Shown here in pieces: positions 18,739 to 27,788 of a DNA stretch of 48,529 bases. The position numbers were made by a program, and so were the translations under genes. Location: the NCBI RefSeq assembly GCF_000518285.1, contig NZ_KI912415.1:1-48529 (forward strand), in the 5' to 3' direction. How positions within the stretch are numbered: position 1 is the stretch's first letter; every line of letters starts with the position of its first letter. This DNA is from Williamsoniiplasma lucivorax ATCC 49196 (GTDB lineage Bacteria > Bacillota_I > Bacilli_A > Mycoplasmatales > Mycoplasmataceae). The notes beneath the pieces were generated by a model. It made no database searches and had not been told where the DNA came from. It saw only the letters and a list, made by a program, of their open reading frames with translations.

Positions 18739-21665
18739 TCATGGCTTTCATTTATGTTCCCGTGATTATTATGATTATTTTTTCATTCAATGACGGGGAC
18801 ACTACAATGGTGTGAAACGGTTTTAGTGCAAAATGATATAGTGATTTTTTTCAAGATTCAACATTTTTAAAATCGATTATCACATCATTATTTGTGGCAG
18901 TCATCTCAACTGTGCTTTCCTTATTAATTGGGGTTAGTGCAGCAATTGGATTGGGGAGAACTAAAAAAATCACCCAACGTAAATGATTCGGAGTTGCCAA
19001 CATCCCTTTGATTAATGCTGATGTTGTGACAGCTGTTTCATTAATGGTTGTTTTCCTGATTTCAGGAATTCAATTTGGGATTTTTACTTTGATTATGGCG
19101 CACGTGTCATTTAACGTGCCTTATGTCTTAATCACTGTCATGCCACGTTTAAGAAAAATCGACCCCGCTTTATTAGAAGCCGGAAGAGATTTGGGGGCAA
19201 AACCAAGTCAAGTTTTATTTAAAATTATTTTACCAATTTTAAAACCAGCAATTATTACAGCTGCCGCAATTGCTTTTGCAATGAGTTTTGATGATTTCAT
19301 CATTTCTTATTTCACTGGTGGAGATCAAACTAATGTTTCAACTTTTATTTATACACTTAAAAAAATGAAACCAGTGGTTTTTGCCTTTGGAACAATTTTA
19401 GTTGGTGTGATTGTCATAACAATTGTTGGATGAAATGCTTTTTCAATTACTAAAGAACAAAAATTACAAAAAATTGAGCAATTAAAAAAAGGTATTTACA
19501 AAACTAAACAATTATCAAAATTACAAAAAGAACAAGCGCATTTACAAATGTTAATTAATAACAATTTAGTTTTAACAAAAACAAAAAAACTTAATTTATG
19601 AATTAAATATTTCATTTTAAAAATGCATATTAGCATTGTTTCGAGTTGAAACTATGATAAAAAAATTACGCGTTTAGAATGAAAGCGTAACAAACTTAAA
19701 TCTGAAATTAGTCGTGAACAACGTTACTATTCACGTTTAAAAAGTGCCACTAAAAAAGCACAAAAATTGAATAAACAATTAGCACAAACAACCGATGTTA
19801 AACGTGCTGCCAAATTAACTATTCAAATTGATAAACTAAATGAAAAAATCGAAATTTTAAAAGAAGAGATTGAATGAATTGAATCTCGTGATCAAGCGCA
19901 ATTGGAAAAAGCACAAGAAATTGCTTTAAAAATTCAAAAACTAAAAGATGATCTAAAAAATGAAGACAAACCTTCGAAAAAAATTATCGCTTGATATCAT
20001 AAGAAAATTAAATATCTTGAAGAGTGAAAAATTGAAATTGAAGAAGGTAAAAATAAATATAAACTTCGTATGATTTTAGAACATTTAAAAGAAATTAGTG
20101 AGCGTAAGTATGAAAGTATTCGTCTCTTAACTGAACGCATGCACGTGTTGAAAAAACTAGTCTTTCTTGAAAGTGCGGTTGCTGCTAAAATTGACGAACA
20201 AATTTTAGCAGAAACTAATGCAGAACAGCTAGAACATTTAAAAGCTAAAAAAACTCAGCTTTTAAATGATTACAATCTTTTCTTAACTAAAAAATTAAGT
20301 AAAGTTGATTTGAAAATAGTTGGGGTCATGTCTAAGATTCAAAAAGAAAAAACCAAGTTGGCCCCAGATTATGATGAAGATGTCAAACATACTAAAGGTT
20401 TTTTTGCTAGAACATGAAAAATTGGTTTAGTTTCAATTCTTGGTATTGCCAGTTTTACTGGCTTAACTGTTGCTTATGTAATGAACAATATTTACGACTT
20501 AGTTGTTGCTAATTGAGGTGATTATATTGATCGTAGTTTAATAACAGATTTTGAAAAACGCTATGATGTTAAAGTGAATTATCAAGAATTTGATTCAAAC
20601 GAAACTTTATACAATAAACTTTATACTTTTGATTATGATGTGATGGTGCCTTCAGATTACATGGTCCAAAAATTAGTCAGTGAAAATAGACTTCTAAAAT
20701 TGTCTGACAAAGAATGGGCAGAGCAAATCAATCTGGAAAATTACTTTAGTCCTCAAGACCACATAACAAAAGAAACAATTAGCCAGACTTTAATTGATGT
20801 TATGAAAAAATCTCCAATTGAAGTGCAAGGCCAAAAACAAAATATTACTGATTATGCTGTGCCTTATTTTTGAGGTGAAGTGATTATGTTGGTTAATCCA
20901 ACTGAAAGTAATAAAAAATTCTTAGCTGATCGTGGTATCGAATATAATCCAGCAACTGGACAAATTACTAACCCCGAGCAATTATCTTGACACATTTTTT
21001 GAGAAGCAGTTGAAGCTGACAAACGTCTAGTTTTAAACTTTGATGCCAAAAACTTATTTATGATGGCTGAAGAAGTACGTAATCAAAAAGCTAATGTAGA
21101 AAGTGTCGAAGATGTTGATGCTAACTATAAATTATTAGAAAAATTATTATATAAATCAAATGTCAGTTTAAATAGCGATGAAATCATTAACAAAGTTGGT
21201 ACAGGAAACTTTGACTTTTCAATGATTTATAATGGTGATGCACTAGCTGGAAATAAAATTTATAATGGTGAAGATTCTGAAGCTGAAACTGAGCAAGTTT
21301 CAGAAGATGGAAAAACACACTTCATTTTTGGTAGTCCTGCTAAGCAACATGGCCCAGGTAAAGTTGAAGGGTCTAATATTTGATCAGATAATATGGTTGT
21401 TTCAAAAACATCTAAAAATAAATTTTTAGCGATTCAATTTATGAATTTCATTATTGAAAAATATCAAGATATTAGTGCTAGTCAAGGACCAACAGCACCC
21501 GGGACAAGTGCTATTGATGCCTTAATTGGACCAGAAGGCGCATATGAAAAATATAAAGACTTATATATTCCAAGCAAAAATGGAGAAGCCTTTAAATACA
21601 ATCGCACTCTTGATGATTATTTAATGGATAAATTTAATGAATTAATTACCGGAAAAATTAACTAG
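18702..21665 (+). CDS. potCD: PotC permease fused to PotD polyamine-binding domain through a long coiled coil
   Basis: One 987-residue frame. Residues 1-250 are PotC with six membrane segments and the EAA loop ALLEAGRDLGAKPSQV. Residues about 250-570 form a Lys/Glu/Gln-rich coiled coil without transmembrane segments. A hydrophobic helix at 575-597 (IGLVSILGIASFTGLTVAYV) leads to the extracellular PotD-type binding domain (about 600-987; SDYMVQKL, GSPAKQHGPGKVEGSNIW, APGTSAIDALIG). No lipoprotein signal is needed because the helix anchors PotD. PotC-PotD fusion is known in mollicutes; the coiled coil is unusually large. About a dozen TGA codons are Trp. The stop TAG lies inside the terminator stem. 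Confidence 0.92.
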
Positions 21666-21683
21666 CCAATTGGTTAGTTTTTT
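21659..21683 (+). terminator. rho-independent terminator after potCD
   Basis: AACTAGCCAA pairs with TTGGTTAGTT (one G-T) followed by seven Ts; the stem includes the potCD stop codon. Confidence 0.8.
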
Positions 21684-21796
21684 TATATTTAAATGCTAAA
21701 TAGTGATGCAAATACAAGTTTTTTTAAGCCATTTTAAAGATAACAGCAAAACATTTTTTAATTTTTAAAATATAATTGTTAATAAGGAGAATTGAG

Positions 21797-22480
21797 ATGC
21801 AAAATTGTTGAATATGTAAAAAACAAATTAAACCATGGCGCATAATTAAAAGTTTTATGTCAGGGGGTGCTATTGTGGCTTCTCCTGGTAATTCTCCAAT
21901 TGGTTTTGGTGGTTTTCGTGGCTCTAATCATACTGCTCATTTAGGATGCCACAAAAAGTATAATGCTAAAATGATTCCTGGTTGAATTATTCTTGTTTTA
22001 TTATTAATTTTAGGTGCGGGGTTGATTATAGGGGGTGCGCTATCTAATACTAATATTAGCACTTTCCCAACAACGGTAGCGTTCGGACTCGTTATCTGTG
22101 CATTAGCTTCCCTTTTTGTCTTTGGTTACCATTTTTATGCTAAAAATGTTGCACAAAGCGGTAATCATCAAAATGAATATCTTGATTTAGAAGTGAAGAA
22201 AAGAATCGAACGACAAGATCAAATTTTGCAACACCAAGTTGATCAATTAAATGGTGGGCAATCTAAAACCCAATTAACTAGTGAATCAACTAATGACGAT
22301 TTTTTATGAGCATTAAAAGAAATGGGTGTGACTGAAAAAGTGAGCAAAGCAGCGTTAAATAACAAATACAAAAAACTGCAAGAATTGTACCTCCCAAATG
22401 AAGAAAATGATTTTGATACAACCAAAATAGATGACATTAATCAAGCTTTTAAAATCATCAAAAAACACTTAAAATTTTAA
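21797..22480 (+). CDS. membrane protein with CxxC/HxxC motif and J-domain-like C terminus
   Basis: A 227-residue protein starting MQNCWICKK, with Cys4-Cys7 and a later HLGCHKKY, a likely four-ligand zinc-binding knuckle. Two hydrophobic helices follow (about 56-80 and 92-115), then a Gln-rich coiled stretch, and a final 60-residue segment (LWALKEMGV...YKKLQELYLPNEEN...INQAFKIIKKHLKF). That segment has the helix pattern of a DnaJ J domain, with LPN where the HPD triad belongs. TGA at several places is Trp. AAGGAG lies before the ATG. The next gene is a shorter paralog of its N-terminal half. Function unknown; Hsp70 activation is unlikely without HPD. Confidence 0.75.
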
Positions 22481-22598
22481 ATGTCAAGTTAAAAATTAGT
22501 TTATTTTGACTTTTATTTTGACTTTTATTTTTTTTGATAACTTTAACAATATGTTAATATTTTTATATAAATGTATTATATGTTTGAAAGGAGTTAAT

Positions 22599-23024
22599 AT
22601 GAGAACCTGTTCTTTGTGTAAAAAAAGCATTCAACAATGACATTTATTTATTGGTGGAAATCGTTATCAAAAACATTTAGGATGTAAAAATAAATTCAGA
22701 GCATTGATGAAACCCGCAATGATTGTTTTTATGGTTTTTATTGCTTTTGCTTTTATTCTAACTATGATTGCAGTTATCCCTTCTTTATTTGGTGTTTGAT
22801 TACTGGTAGGATTTCTATCTATCCTAACCATCATTGTGATTGGGGTTTGTTTATTAATTGCAATTCTTTCGATTTTTATCGGTTATCTTGTGATAAAAAT
22901 CAAAGTTAAAAATCAAGATTATGGTGATGATTGTTTTGATGATATAATTAAAAAAACGATTAAAAATCAAAATGAATTGTTGGCAAATCAACTTCAACAA
23001 AGTAAAATAATTATTGTTAAATAA
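22599..23024 (+). CDS. small membrane protein with CxxC/HxxC motif, paralog of the preceding gene
   Basis: A 141-residue protein beginning MRTCSLCKKSI, with Cys4-Cys7 and HLGCKNKF as in its neighbour, and two strongly hydrophobic helices (about 44-66 and 73-100). It lacks the J-like tail and ends in a short polar Asn/Gln-rich segment. GAAAGGAG precedes the ATG. TGA at 22640 and 22798 is Trp. The pair probably arose by duplication. Function is not recognised; metal binding at the membrane face is an inference from the cysteines. Confidence 0.7.
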
Positions 23025-23037
23025 TTATTTTTTATTT

Positions 23038-23112
23038 GGTACCATGGCCAAGTGGCTAAGGCATGGGTCTGCAACACCCTGATCGTCGGTTCAAATCCGA
23101 CTGGTACCTCCA
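23038..23112 (+). tRNA. tRNA-Cys (anticodon GCA)
   Basis: The full cloverleaf is seen: acceptor GGTACCA/TGGTACC, anticodon stem GGGT/ACCC around CTGCAAC, T arm GTCGG-TTCAAAT-CCGAC, and an encoded CCA end. Confidence 0.95.
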
Positions 23113-23123
23113 ATTAGAAACAT

Positions 23124-23155
23124 AATAACCATGTGAGAACATGGTTATTTTTTTT
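23124..23155 (+). terminator. rho-independent terminator after tRNA-Cys
   Basis: AATAACCATGT, loop GAGA, ACATGGTTATT, then eight Ts in total. Confidence 0.92.
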
Positions 23156-23196
23156 AAATTAAGAGTAAAATAGATATAGTGATTAAAGAGGTAGTT

Positions 23197-24345
23197 ATGA
23201 GTCGATTTAAAAATAGTGAAAAGTGTTTAGATGGATTTTTTAATGACCAATTATTTACTGGGGCAGTTTTAACTATTACAGAAAATAAAAAAGTGATTCA
23301 TCACCAAGCTTATGGTTTGAATGATCTGGAAAAACAAACCCCAATGCAAGCAAACATGATTTTTATGGGTTACTCACTAACTAAAATAGCAACCGCAATC
23401 GGGGCAATGATTGGTCTTGAGCAAGGATTATTTCAACTAGATGACCCTGTTGCACAATATCTGCCTGAATTTAAAACTTTGCAAGTTTTAAATTCAAATC
23501 ATCCCCAAGCACAAAACGTTTTAACAATTCGTCATCTACTCACTATGACTGGGGGGATGAGTTTAATTTGGGGTCGCAGTGAGGTTGAAGAACAAACTCG
23601 TAAATGTGTTGCTCAAATGGTTGAAAACAATTGAACATTGCGTGAATTTGTTAAAAATCTAGCTCAAGTTCCTGTGAAGTTTGAACCAGGTAGTGATTGG
23701 CTTTATGGCATGGATTTAGATGTTTTTGGAGCCATCATTGAAGTTACTGCCAAAAAAACTTTTGCTCAATTTTTAAAAGATGAAATTTTCGATAAATTAG
23801 AGATGCCAGACACACGTTTTTATATTACTGATAAAACAAGAGAAGCTAATGTTTTTAAAGTTCGTACTGCTAACGAATTAGTTAAAGTTCCACATTTTGG
23901 ATTATTAATGCCTAAACAAAGATATGTTGAACCTAATTGCGCGTTAGGGGGTAATGGGTTATACACTACAAGTGGTGATTATATTAAGTTAGCTAACGTT
24001 TTGATTGATGGAGTTGGGGGCAATGGGGTACGCATTTTATCTCCCAAGAGTGTCGAGATGTTACAAACTGACCAAATTCAGCATTTGACTGGTGTTAAGT
24101 TAATGTCTTTTAATAGTAATTACACTTATTCTTTTGGGATGAGAGTACGGATTAAAAATGATTTATACCCAATCACCAACATTGGGGAAATGGGTTGAGA
24201 TGGCTTTTTAGGGTCGACATTACTTGTTGATCCTGAAAAAAAAGTGGCTATGGTCTTGATGTTATCAACAGCTTATGCTAAAAATGAAGTGGTACAAACT
24301 AAGTTTTTTGATGCTTTTTACGAAGATTTAAAACACTTTGCCTAG
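23197..24345 (+). CDS. serine hydrolase of the beta-lactamase/PBP-like (class C) family
   Basis: A 382-residue protein. The nucleophile motif SxxK is Ser60-Leu-Thr-Lys63 in GYSLTKIATAIGAM. RHLLTMTGGM, FEPGSDWLYGMD (the position of the family's YxN motif, here with Gly-Met), GGNGLYTTSGDY and the closing GWDGFLGS region are family landmarks. There is no signal peptide or lipobox, so it is probably cytoplasmic. I start at ATG 23197 after AAAGAGG. TGA codons at 23632 and 24197 are Trp. Because mollicutes have no peptidoglycan, an esterase or peptidase role is more likely than wall synthesis or beta-lactam resistance. It stands alone between two terminated tRNA units. Confidence 0.85.
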
Positions 24346-24372
24346 TACTACTTGAGAAAATTATAAAAATAC

Positions 24373-24401
24373 TTAATTTTTTAAAATAGTTTTGTTATAA
24401 T
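24373..24401 (+). promoter_or_regulatory. promoter of the tRNA cluster
   Basis: TATAAT at 24396-24401, 30 bases before the first tRNA, with TTAATT 17 bases upstream as a weak -35. Confidence 0.7.
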
Positions 24402-24431
24402 TTAAAAGTCTTTCTAAGTGAAAGCATTTAT

Positions 24432-24508
24432 GCGCCCGTAGATCAATTGGATAGATCGTTTGACTACGGATCAAAAGGTTGGGGGTTCGAGTCCCTCCGG
24501 GCGCACCA
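24432..24508 (+). tRNA. tRNA-Arg (anticodon ACG)
   Basis: Acceptor GCGCCCG/CGGGCGC, anticodon stem TTTGA/TCAAA around CTACGGA, encoded CCA. First of nine tRNAs whose order (Arg-Pro-Ala-Met-Ile-Ser-Met-Asp-Phe) matches part of a large tRNA cluster in Bacillus subtilis. Confidence 0.96.
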
Positions 24509-24548
24509 AGAAAAAAAACAAAAGATATCTATCCGATATCTTGTTACC

Positions 24549-24625
24549 CGGGAAATGGCTCAGTTTGGTAGAGCATTCGGTTTGGGACCGAAGGGTCGCA
24601 GGTTCGAATCCTGTTTTCCCGACCA
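24549..24625 (+). tRNA. tRNA-Pro (anticodon TGG)
   Basis: Acceptor CGGGAAA/TTTCCCG, anticodon stem TTCGG/CCGAA around TTTGGGA, encoded CCA. Confidence 0.96.
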
Positions 24626-24634
24626 TTATTATAT

Positions 24635-24710
24635 GGGCCCTTAGCTCAGCTGGGAGAGCACCTGCCTTGCACGCAGGGGGTCGTCGGTTCGATCCCGATA
24701 GGGTCCACCA
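24635..24710 (+). tRNA. tRNA-Ala (anticodon TGC)
   Basis: Acceptor GGGCCCT/AGGGTCC with one G-T pair, anticodon loop CTTGCAC in stem CCTGC/GCAGG, encoded CCA. Confidence 0.96.
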
Positions 24711-24720
24711 TTTTTTTCTT

Positions 24721-24797
24721 GGCGGGGTAGCTCAGTTGGTTAGAGCGTTCGGTTCATACCCGAAAGGTCGAGAGTTCAAGTCTCTCTCCCGCTACCA
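24721..24797 (+). tRNA. elongator tRNA-Met (anticodon CAT)
   Basis: Anticodon loop TTCATAC in stem TTCGG/CCGAA and the GGCGGGGTAGCTCAG 5' end resemble the elongator Met tRNA of bacilli. It lacks the three-GC initiator stem. Confidence 0.85.
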
Positions 24798-24801
24798 TTA
24801 A

Positions 24802-24878
24802 GGATCTTTAGCTCAGCTGGTTAGAGCATCCGGCTCATAACCGGACGGTCATTGGTTCAAGTCCAATAAGATCCACCA
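24802..24878 (+). tRNA. tRNA-Ile2 (CAT anticodon, probably lysidine-modified)
   Basis: CTCATAA loop in stem TCCGG/CCGGA. The acceptor GGATCTT/AAGATCC and D arm follow the pattern of bacillar tRNA-Ile2(CAU), whose C34 is turned to lysidine by TilS to read AUA. Confidence 0.85.
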
Positions 24879-24915
24879 TTATGATTTCAACATTTGGTAG
24901 ATCATGAGGAAATAC

Positions 24916-25008
24916 GGAAGATTACCCAAGTCCGGCTGAAGGGATCGGTCTTGAAAACCGAGAGTCGGGGAAACCCGAGCGGGGGTTCGAATCCCTCATC
25001 TTCCGCCA
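24916..25008 (+). tRNA. tRNA-Ser (anticodon TGA)
   Basis: 93 bases with a long variable arm (GTCGGG/CCCGAG), anticodon loop CTTGAAA, acceptor GGAAGAT/ATCTTCC and an encoded CCA. It reads UCN codons, not UGA. Confidence 0.95.
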
Positions 25009-25025
25009 TTTATTTAAAACCCAAA

Positions 25026-25101
25026 CGCGGGGTGGAGCAGTTGGCAGCTCGTCGGGCTCATAACCCGAAGGTCGCAGGTTCGAGTCCTGCCCCCGCAACC
25101 A
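25026..25101 (+). tRNA. initiator tRNA-fMet (anticodon CAT)
   Basis: Initiator marks are present: C1-A72 mismatch (CGCGGGG start, CCCCGCA before A-CCA) and the three G-C pairs GGG/CCC next to the CTCATAA anticodon loop. Confidence 0.95.
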
Positions 25102-25102
25102 T

Positions 25103-25179
25103 GGCTCCATAGCGAAGTTGGTTATCGCGCCTCCCTGTCACGGAGGAGATCACGGGTTCGAGTCCCGTTGGAGTCGCCA
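25103..25179 (+). tRNA. tRNA-Asp (anticodon GTC)
   Basis: Acceptor GGCTCCA/TGGAGTC, stem CCTCC/GGAGG around CTGTCAC, encoded CCA. It starts two bases after tRNA-fMet. Confidence 0.96.
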
Positions 25180-25187
25180 TTATTATT

Positions 25188-25263
25188 GGTCGTGTAGCTC
25201 AGTCGGTAGAGCAGCAGATTGAAGCTCTGCGTGTCGGCGGTTCAATTCCGTCTACGACCACCA
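25188..25263 (+). tRNA. tRNA-Phe (anticodon GAA)
   Basis: Acceptor GGTCGTG/TACGACC, stem GCAGA/TCTGC around TTGAAGC, encoded CCA. Last gene of the cluster. Confidence 0.96.
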
Positions 25264-25277
25264 TCAAGACGAAAATA

Positions 25278-25305
25278 AATAACACCAAGCTTGGTGTTAT
25301 TTTTT
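25278..25305 (+). terminator. rho-independent terminator after the tRNA cluster
   Basis: The perfect palindrome AATAACACCAAG/CTTGGTGTTATT is followed by Ts. It also lies just beyond the end of the convergent aminotransferase gene. Confidence 0.9.
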
Positions 25306-25346
25306 ATTTGAAAAAATCATGATTTTTTTGATCAAGACTTAGACAA

Positions 25347-26525
25347 TTATAATTCAAAAATTGCTTTGATTTTTTTCATCGCTTTAATCAATTCAGGTCT
25401 TGGTAAACCAAAATTTAATCTAAATCATCCTGGTTCAGCATCAGCAAATTCTTTTGAAAAAACGACAATCACACCATTTTTTAAAAATGTTTTTTCTAAT
25501 TCTGTTCAGTCATAATGAGTGTTAATTTTAATTCAAACTAAATGTGAGGCATCAAGATTCATAATCTCTAAGCAATCCAGTTCACCCAATTCTTTTTTCA
25601 CAAGGATAAAATTGTCGTAAAGATATGTTTTTAATTCGAGATACCAAGCATAAACTTCTGGATTGGTAAAGCCCGTAATCAAAGCTGGTTGAAAAAATGT
25701 TGTTGCTAAAACAGAACGATTTTGTTTGTATCTTGTCATTATTTTTGCTAACACTTCTTGATTAGCAAAAATAATGTATGAACCATTTAACCCAGCAATG
25801 TTAAAACTTTTATCAGCCGAACTAACAATCGCAAAATCTTGAAATTGCTTGCTAAATCTTAAAATGGAGTTATGGGGGATGTTAAAGGCTAAATCCCCAT
25901 GAATTTCATCAGCAAGAATGAAAACATGATGTTTTTTACAAATTTTTAGCATCTTGTTGATTTCAGCATCTTTTCAAATTTTACCACCTGGGTTATGGGG
26001 ATTACATCAAATAAAAAGTTTGACATTATTAGCGATAATTTGTTGTTCAAAATCCTTAAAATCAACATGGTATTCGCCATCTTGGTAAATTAATTTGTTG
26101 GTGATAATTTTTCTCTTGGTATCTTCAACCATTTCTTGAAAAGGTTTATAAACAGGAGTTTGGATTAGGACACTTTCTCCGTGTTTAGTATAAGTTTTAA
26201 TAATTTGGATCATTGAATCCAACACCCCATCAACAATTTGCACCAGTTTTGGATTTAAAGCCAGATGATGGACTTTTTGATATCAAAAAACAATCGCTTC
26301 AATCGCTTCGTCTTGGATGTAACTATAGCTATATGTTTTTTGACTAGCACGTTTTTTAAGTGCATCAACAATCGGTTTTGGTGTTTCAAAATCCAAATCT
26401 CCAATTCCTAAATTAAAAATTTCTTGGGAAGTATCTAATTTAAATTCTTTGGCGAGATAATCAGGAGACCATTTCATTTCTTTATTCTCTTGACGATTAA
26501 TTTTTTTATCAAATATATTTTTCAT
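25347..26525 (-). CDS. PLP-dependent aminotransferase, PatB/MalY (C-S lyase) type
   Basis: A 392-residue class I/II aminotransferase-fold enzyme. Seen are the N-terminal IFNLGIGDLDFETPKPI, YSYSYIQDEAIEAI, the cofactor region WCNPHNPGGKIW, LADEIHGDLAF with the PLP-contacting Asp and Ile-His pair, and the Schiff-base Lys in SSADKSFNIAGLNGS. This DEIH plus SxDKxFN pattern is that of MalY/PatB cystathionine beta-lyases rather than true aminotransferases. TGA codons are Trp. I start at the ATG at 26525 with GAAAGG six bases upstream; an in-frame ATG at 26576 is less likely. Divergent from nagB across a repeat-rich region. Confidence 0.88.
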
Positions 26526-26863
26526 AGTGAACCTTTCTTTGAATTGTTGAGTTAATTTAAAGTAATTATTTGACAATGGTGCTTTTTAAAAACACAAAAA
26601 TGTGTGGTTGATCATTGGATGCCGATTTTTTAAAAATGCTTATTCTTGATCATTGGATACTCAAAAATAATCATTGCTTTTTAGCGAACTGTTTGATTAA
26701 TTAATCAAACAATTAATTGTCAAATAGTCTTTATTCAACACTTTTATTTTACTAATAAAAATGCCTTCCTTTGTTTGAAAAGCAGAAAATCTTTCATTTT
26801 AAGTAAGATTAAGAAATATTTTTAAAAAGGATTTTTATATAATTATTCTAATAGGAGTTAATT
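26526..26863. promoter_or_regulatory. divergent intergenic region with palindromes and direct repeats
   Basis: Between patB-like and nagB. It holds two copies of TTGATCATTGGAT (26608-26620, 26646-26658, 38 bases apart), the perfect palindrome GTTTGATTAATTAATCAAAC (26691-26710, extending one base on each side), an adjoining palindrome ACAATTAATTGT (26709-26720), and TATAAT at 26838-26843 as the probable nagB -10. No gene is seen in it. Confidence 0.6.
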
Positions 26864-27583
26864 ATGAAAATTATTAAAGTTAAAAACAATGAAGAAGCAG
26901 GAGTGGTGGCTGCCCAAATTATTGAACAAAAAATTCAAACAAATCCCCAATGTGTGTTGGGATTAGCAACAGGTTCAACCCCAATTAGTACTTATCAACA
27001 CTTAATTAAAGATTATCAAAATCAAAAAGTTAGTTTTAAGGATGTGATCACCTACAATTTGGATGAATACCAAGGTTTATTAGGCACTCATCCGGAATCA
27101 TATCGTTATTTTATGAATGGCAAACTATTCAATCATATTGATATTAAAATCGAAAATACCCATGTTCCAAGTGGAACTGATACTAAAAATCCTGCTGTCT
27201 ATGATGAGTTAATCCAACAAGCTGGTGGGATTGATTTACAACTTTTAGGCATTGGGGTCAATGGCCATATTGGATTTAATGAACCAGGTACTAGTTTTGA
27301 TTCTTTAACGAGTGTTGTTGATTTAACTCCATCAACTATTCAAATGAATGCGCGTTTCTTTGCTTCTGTTGATTTAGTCCCAACTAAAGCAGTATCTATG
27401 GGATTAAAAACAATTATGCAATCCAAGCAAATTCTCTTATTAGCGACTGGTGCTAATAAAGCTGAAGCAGTTGCCCATTTAGTCAATGGTGAAGTGAGTC
27501 CAGCTTGACCTTGTACAATTCTCCAAACCCATCCCGATGTGATTGTGATTATTGACCAAGAAGCTGGGTCAATGTTGAAATAA
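26864..27583 (+). CDS. nagB: glucosamine-6-phosphate deaminase
   Basis: A 239-residue enzyme turning glucosamine-6-phosphate into fructose-6-phosphate and ammonia. Motifs: GLATGSTPISTYQHL near residue 37, the YNLDEYQGL catalytic region, LLGIGVNGHIGFNEPGT, and the closing MGLKTIMQSKQILLLATGANKAEA. TGA at 27506 is Trp, so the protein continues through PWTILQTHPDVIVIIDQEA to TAA at 27581. TAGGAG precedes the ATG. No nagA lies in this window. A terminator follows. Confidence 0.94.
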
Positions 27584-27595
27584 AAATAATGCACC

Positions 27596-27645
27596 AAAAA
27601 CTTAGTCTCGTTTCAATGATTATTTGAAGCGAGACTAAGTTTTTT
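27596..27645 (+). terminator. rho-independent terminator after nagB
   Basis: AAAAACTTAGTCTCGTTTCAA pairs with TTGAAGCGAGACTAAGTTTT (one G-T), ending in a T run. Confidence 0.92.
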
Positions 27646-27753
27646 AATTATTAAACATATCTTGAAAGATTTCACAATAATGCCAAACTTGCATCATTTT
27701 AATACGTATTTAAATATCTTGTGAGATCGCGCTTAAAATGTCTTTAATTATTT

Positions 27754-27781
27754 AAAAATTCAAATAATTCAATGTTAGTCT
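27754..27781 (+). repeat. 28-base direct repeat left of the IS (copy at 29274-29301)
   Basis: The two copies are identical and flank the IS. They are best explained as a long target-site duplication. Confidence 0.75.
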
Positions 27782-27788
27782 GTCAATA

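Noticed and set aside
22501-22560. Short TTTTGACTTTTA repeats before the second Cys-motif gene as a regulatory array
   Set aside because: Only two or three copies of a simple AT-rich motif; no spacing or symmetry beyond chance in this DNA.
23197-24345. Beta-lactam resistance gene
   Set aside because: No secretion signal and no cell wall in the host; the family includes many non-lactamase hydrolases.
24916-25008. tRNA with anticodon TGA as a possible UGA suppressor
   Set aside because: Anticodon UGA reads UCN serine codons; UGA is read by a Trp tRNA with UCA anticodon, which is not in this window.
24447-25112. Protein-like ORFs across the tRNA cluster
   Set aside because: The bases fold into nine complete tRNAs with encoded CCA ends; the ORFs have no ribosome binding sites.
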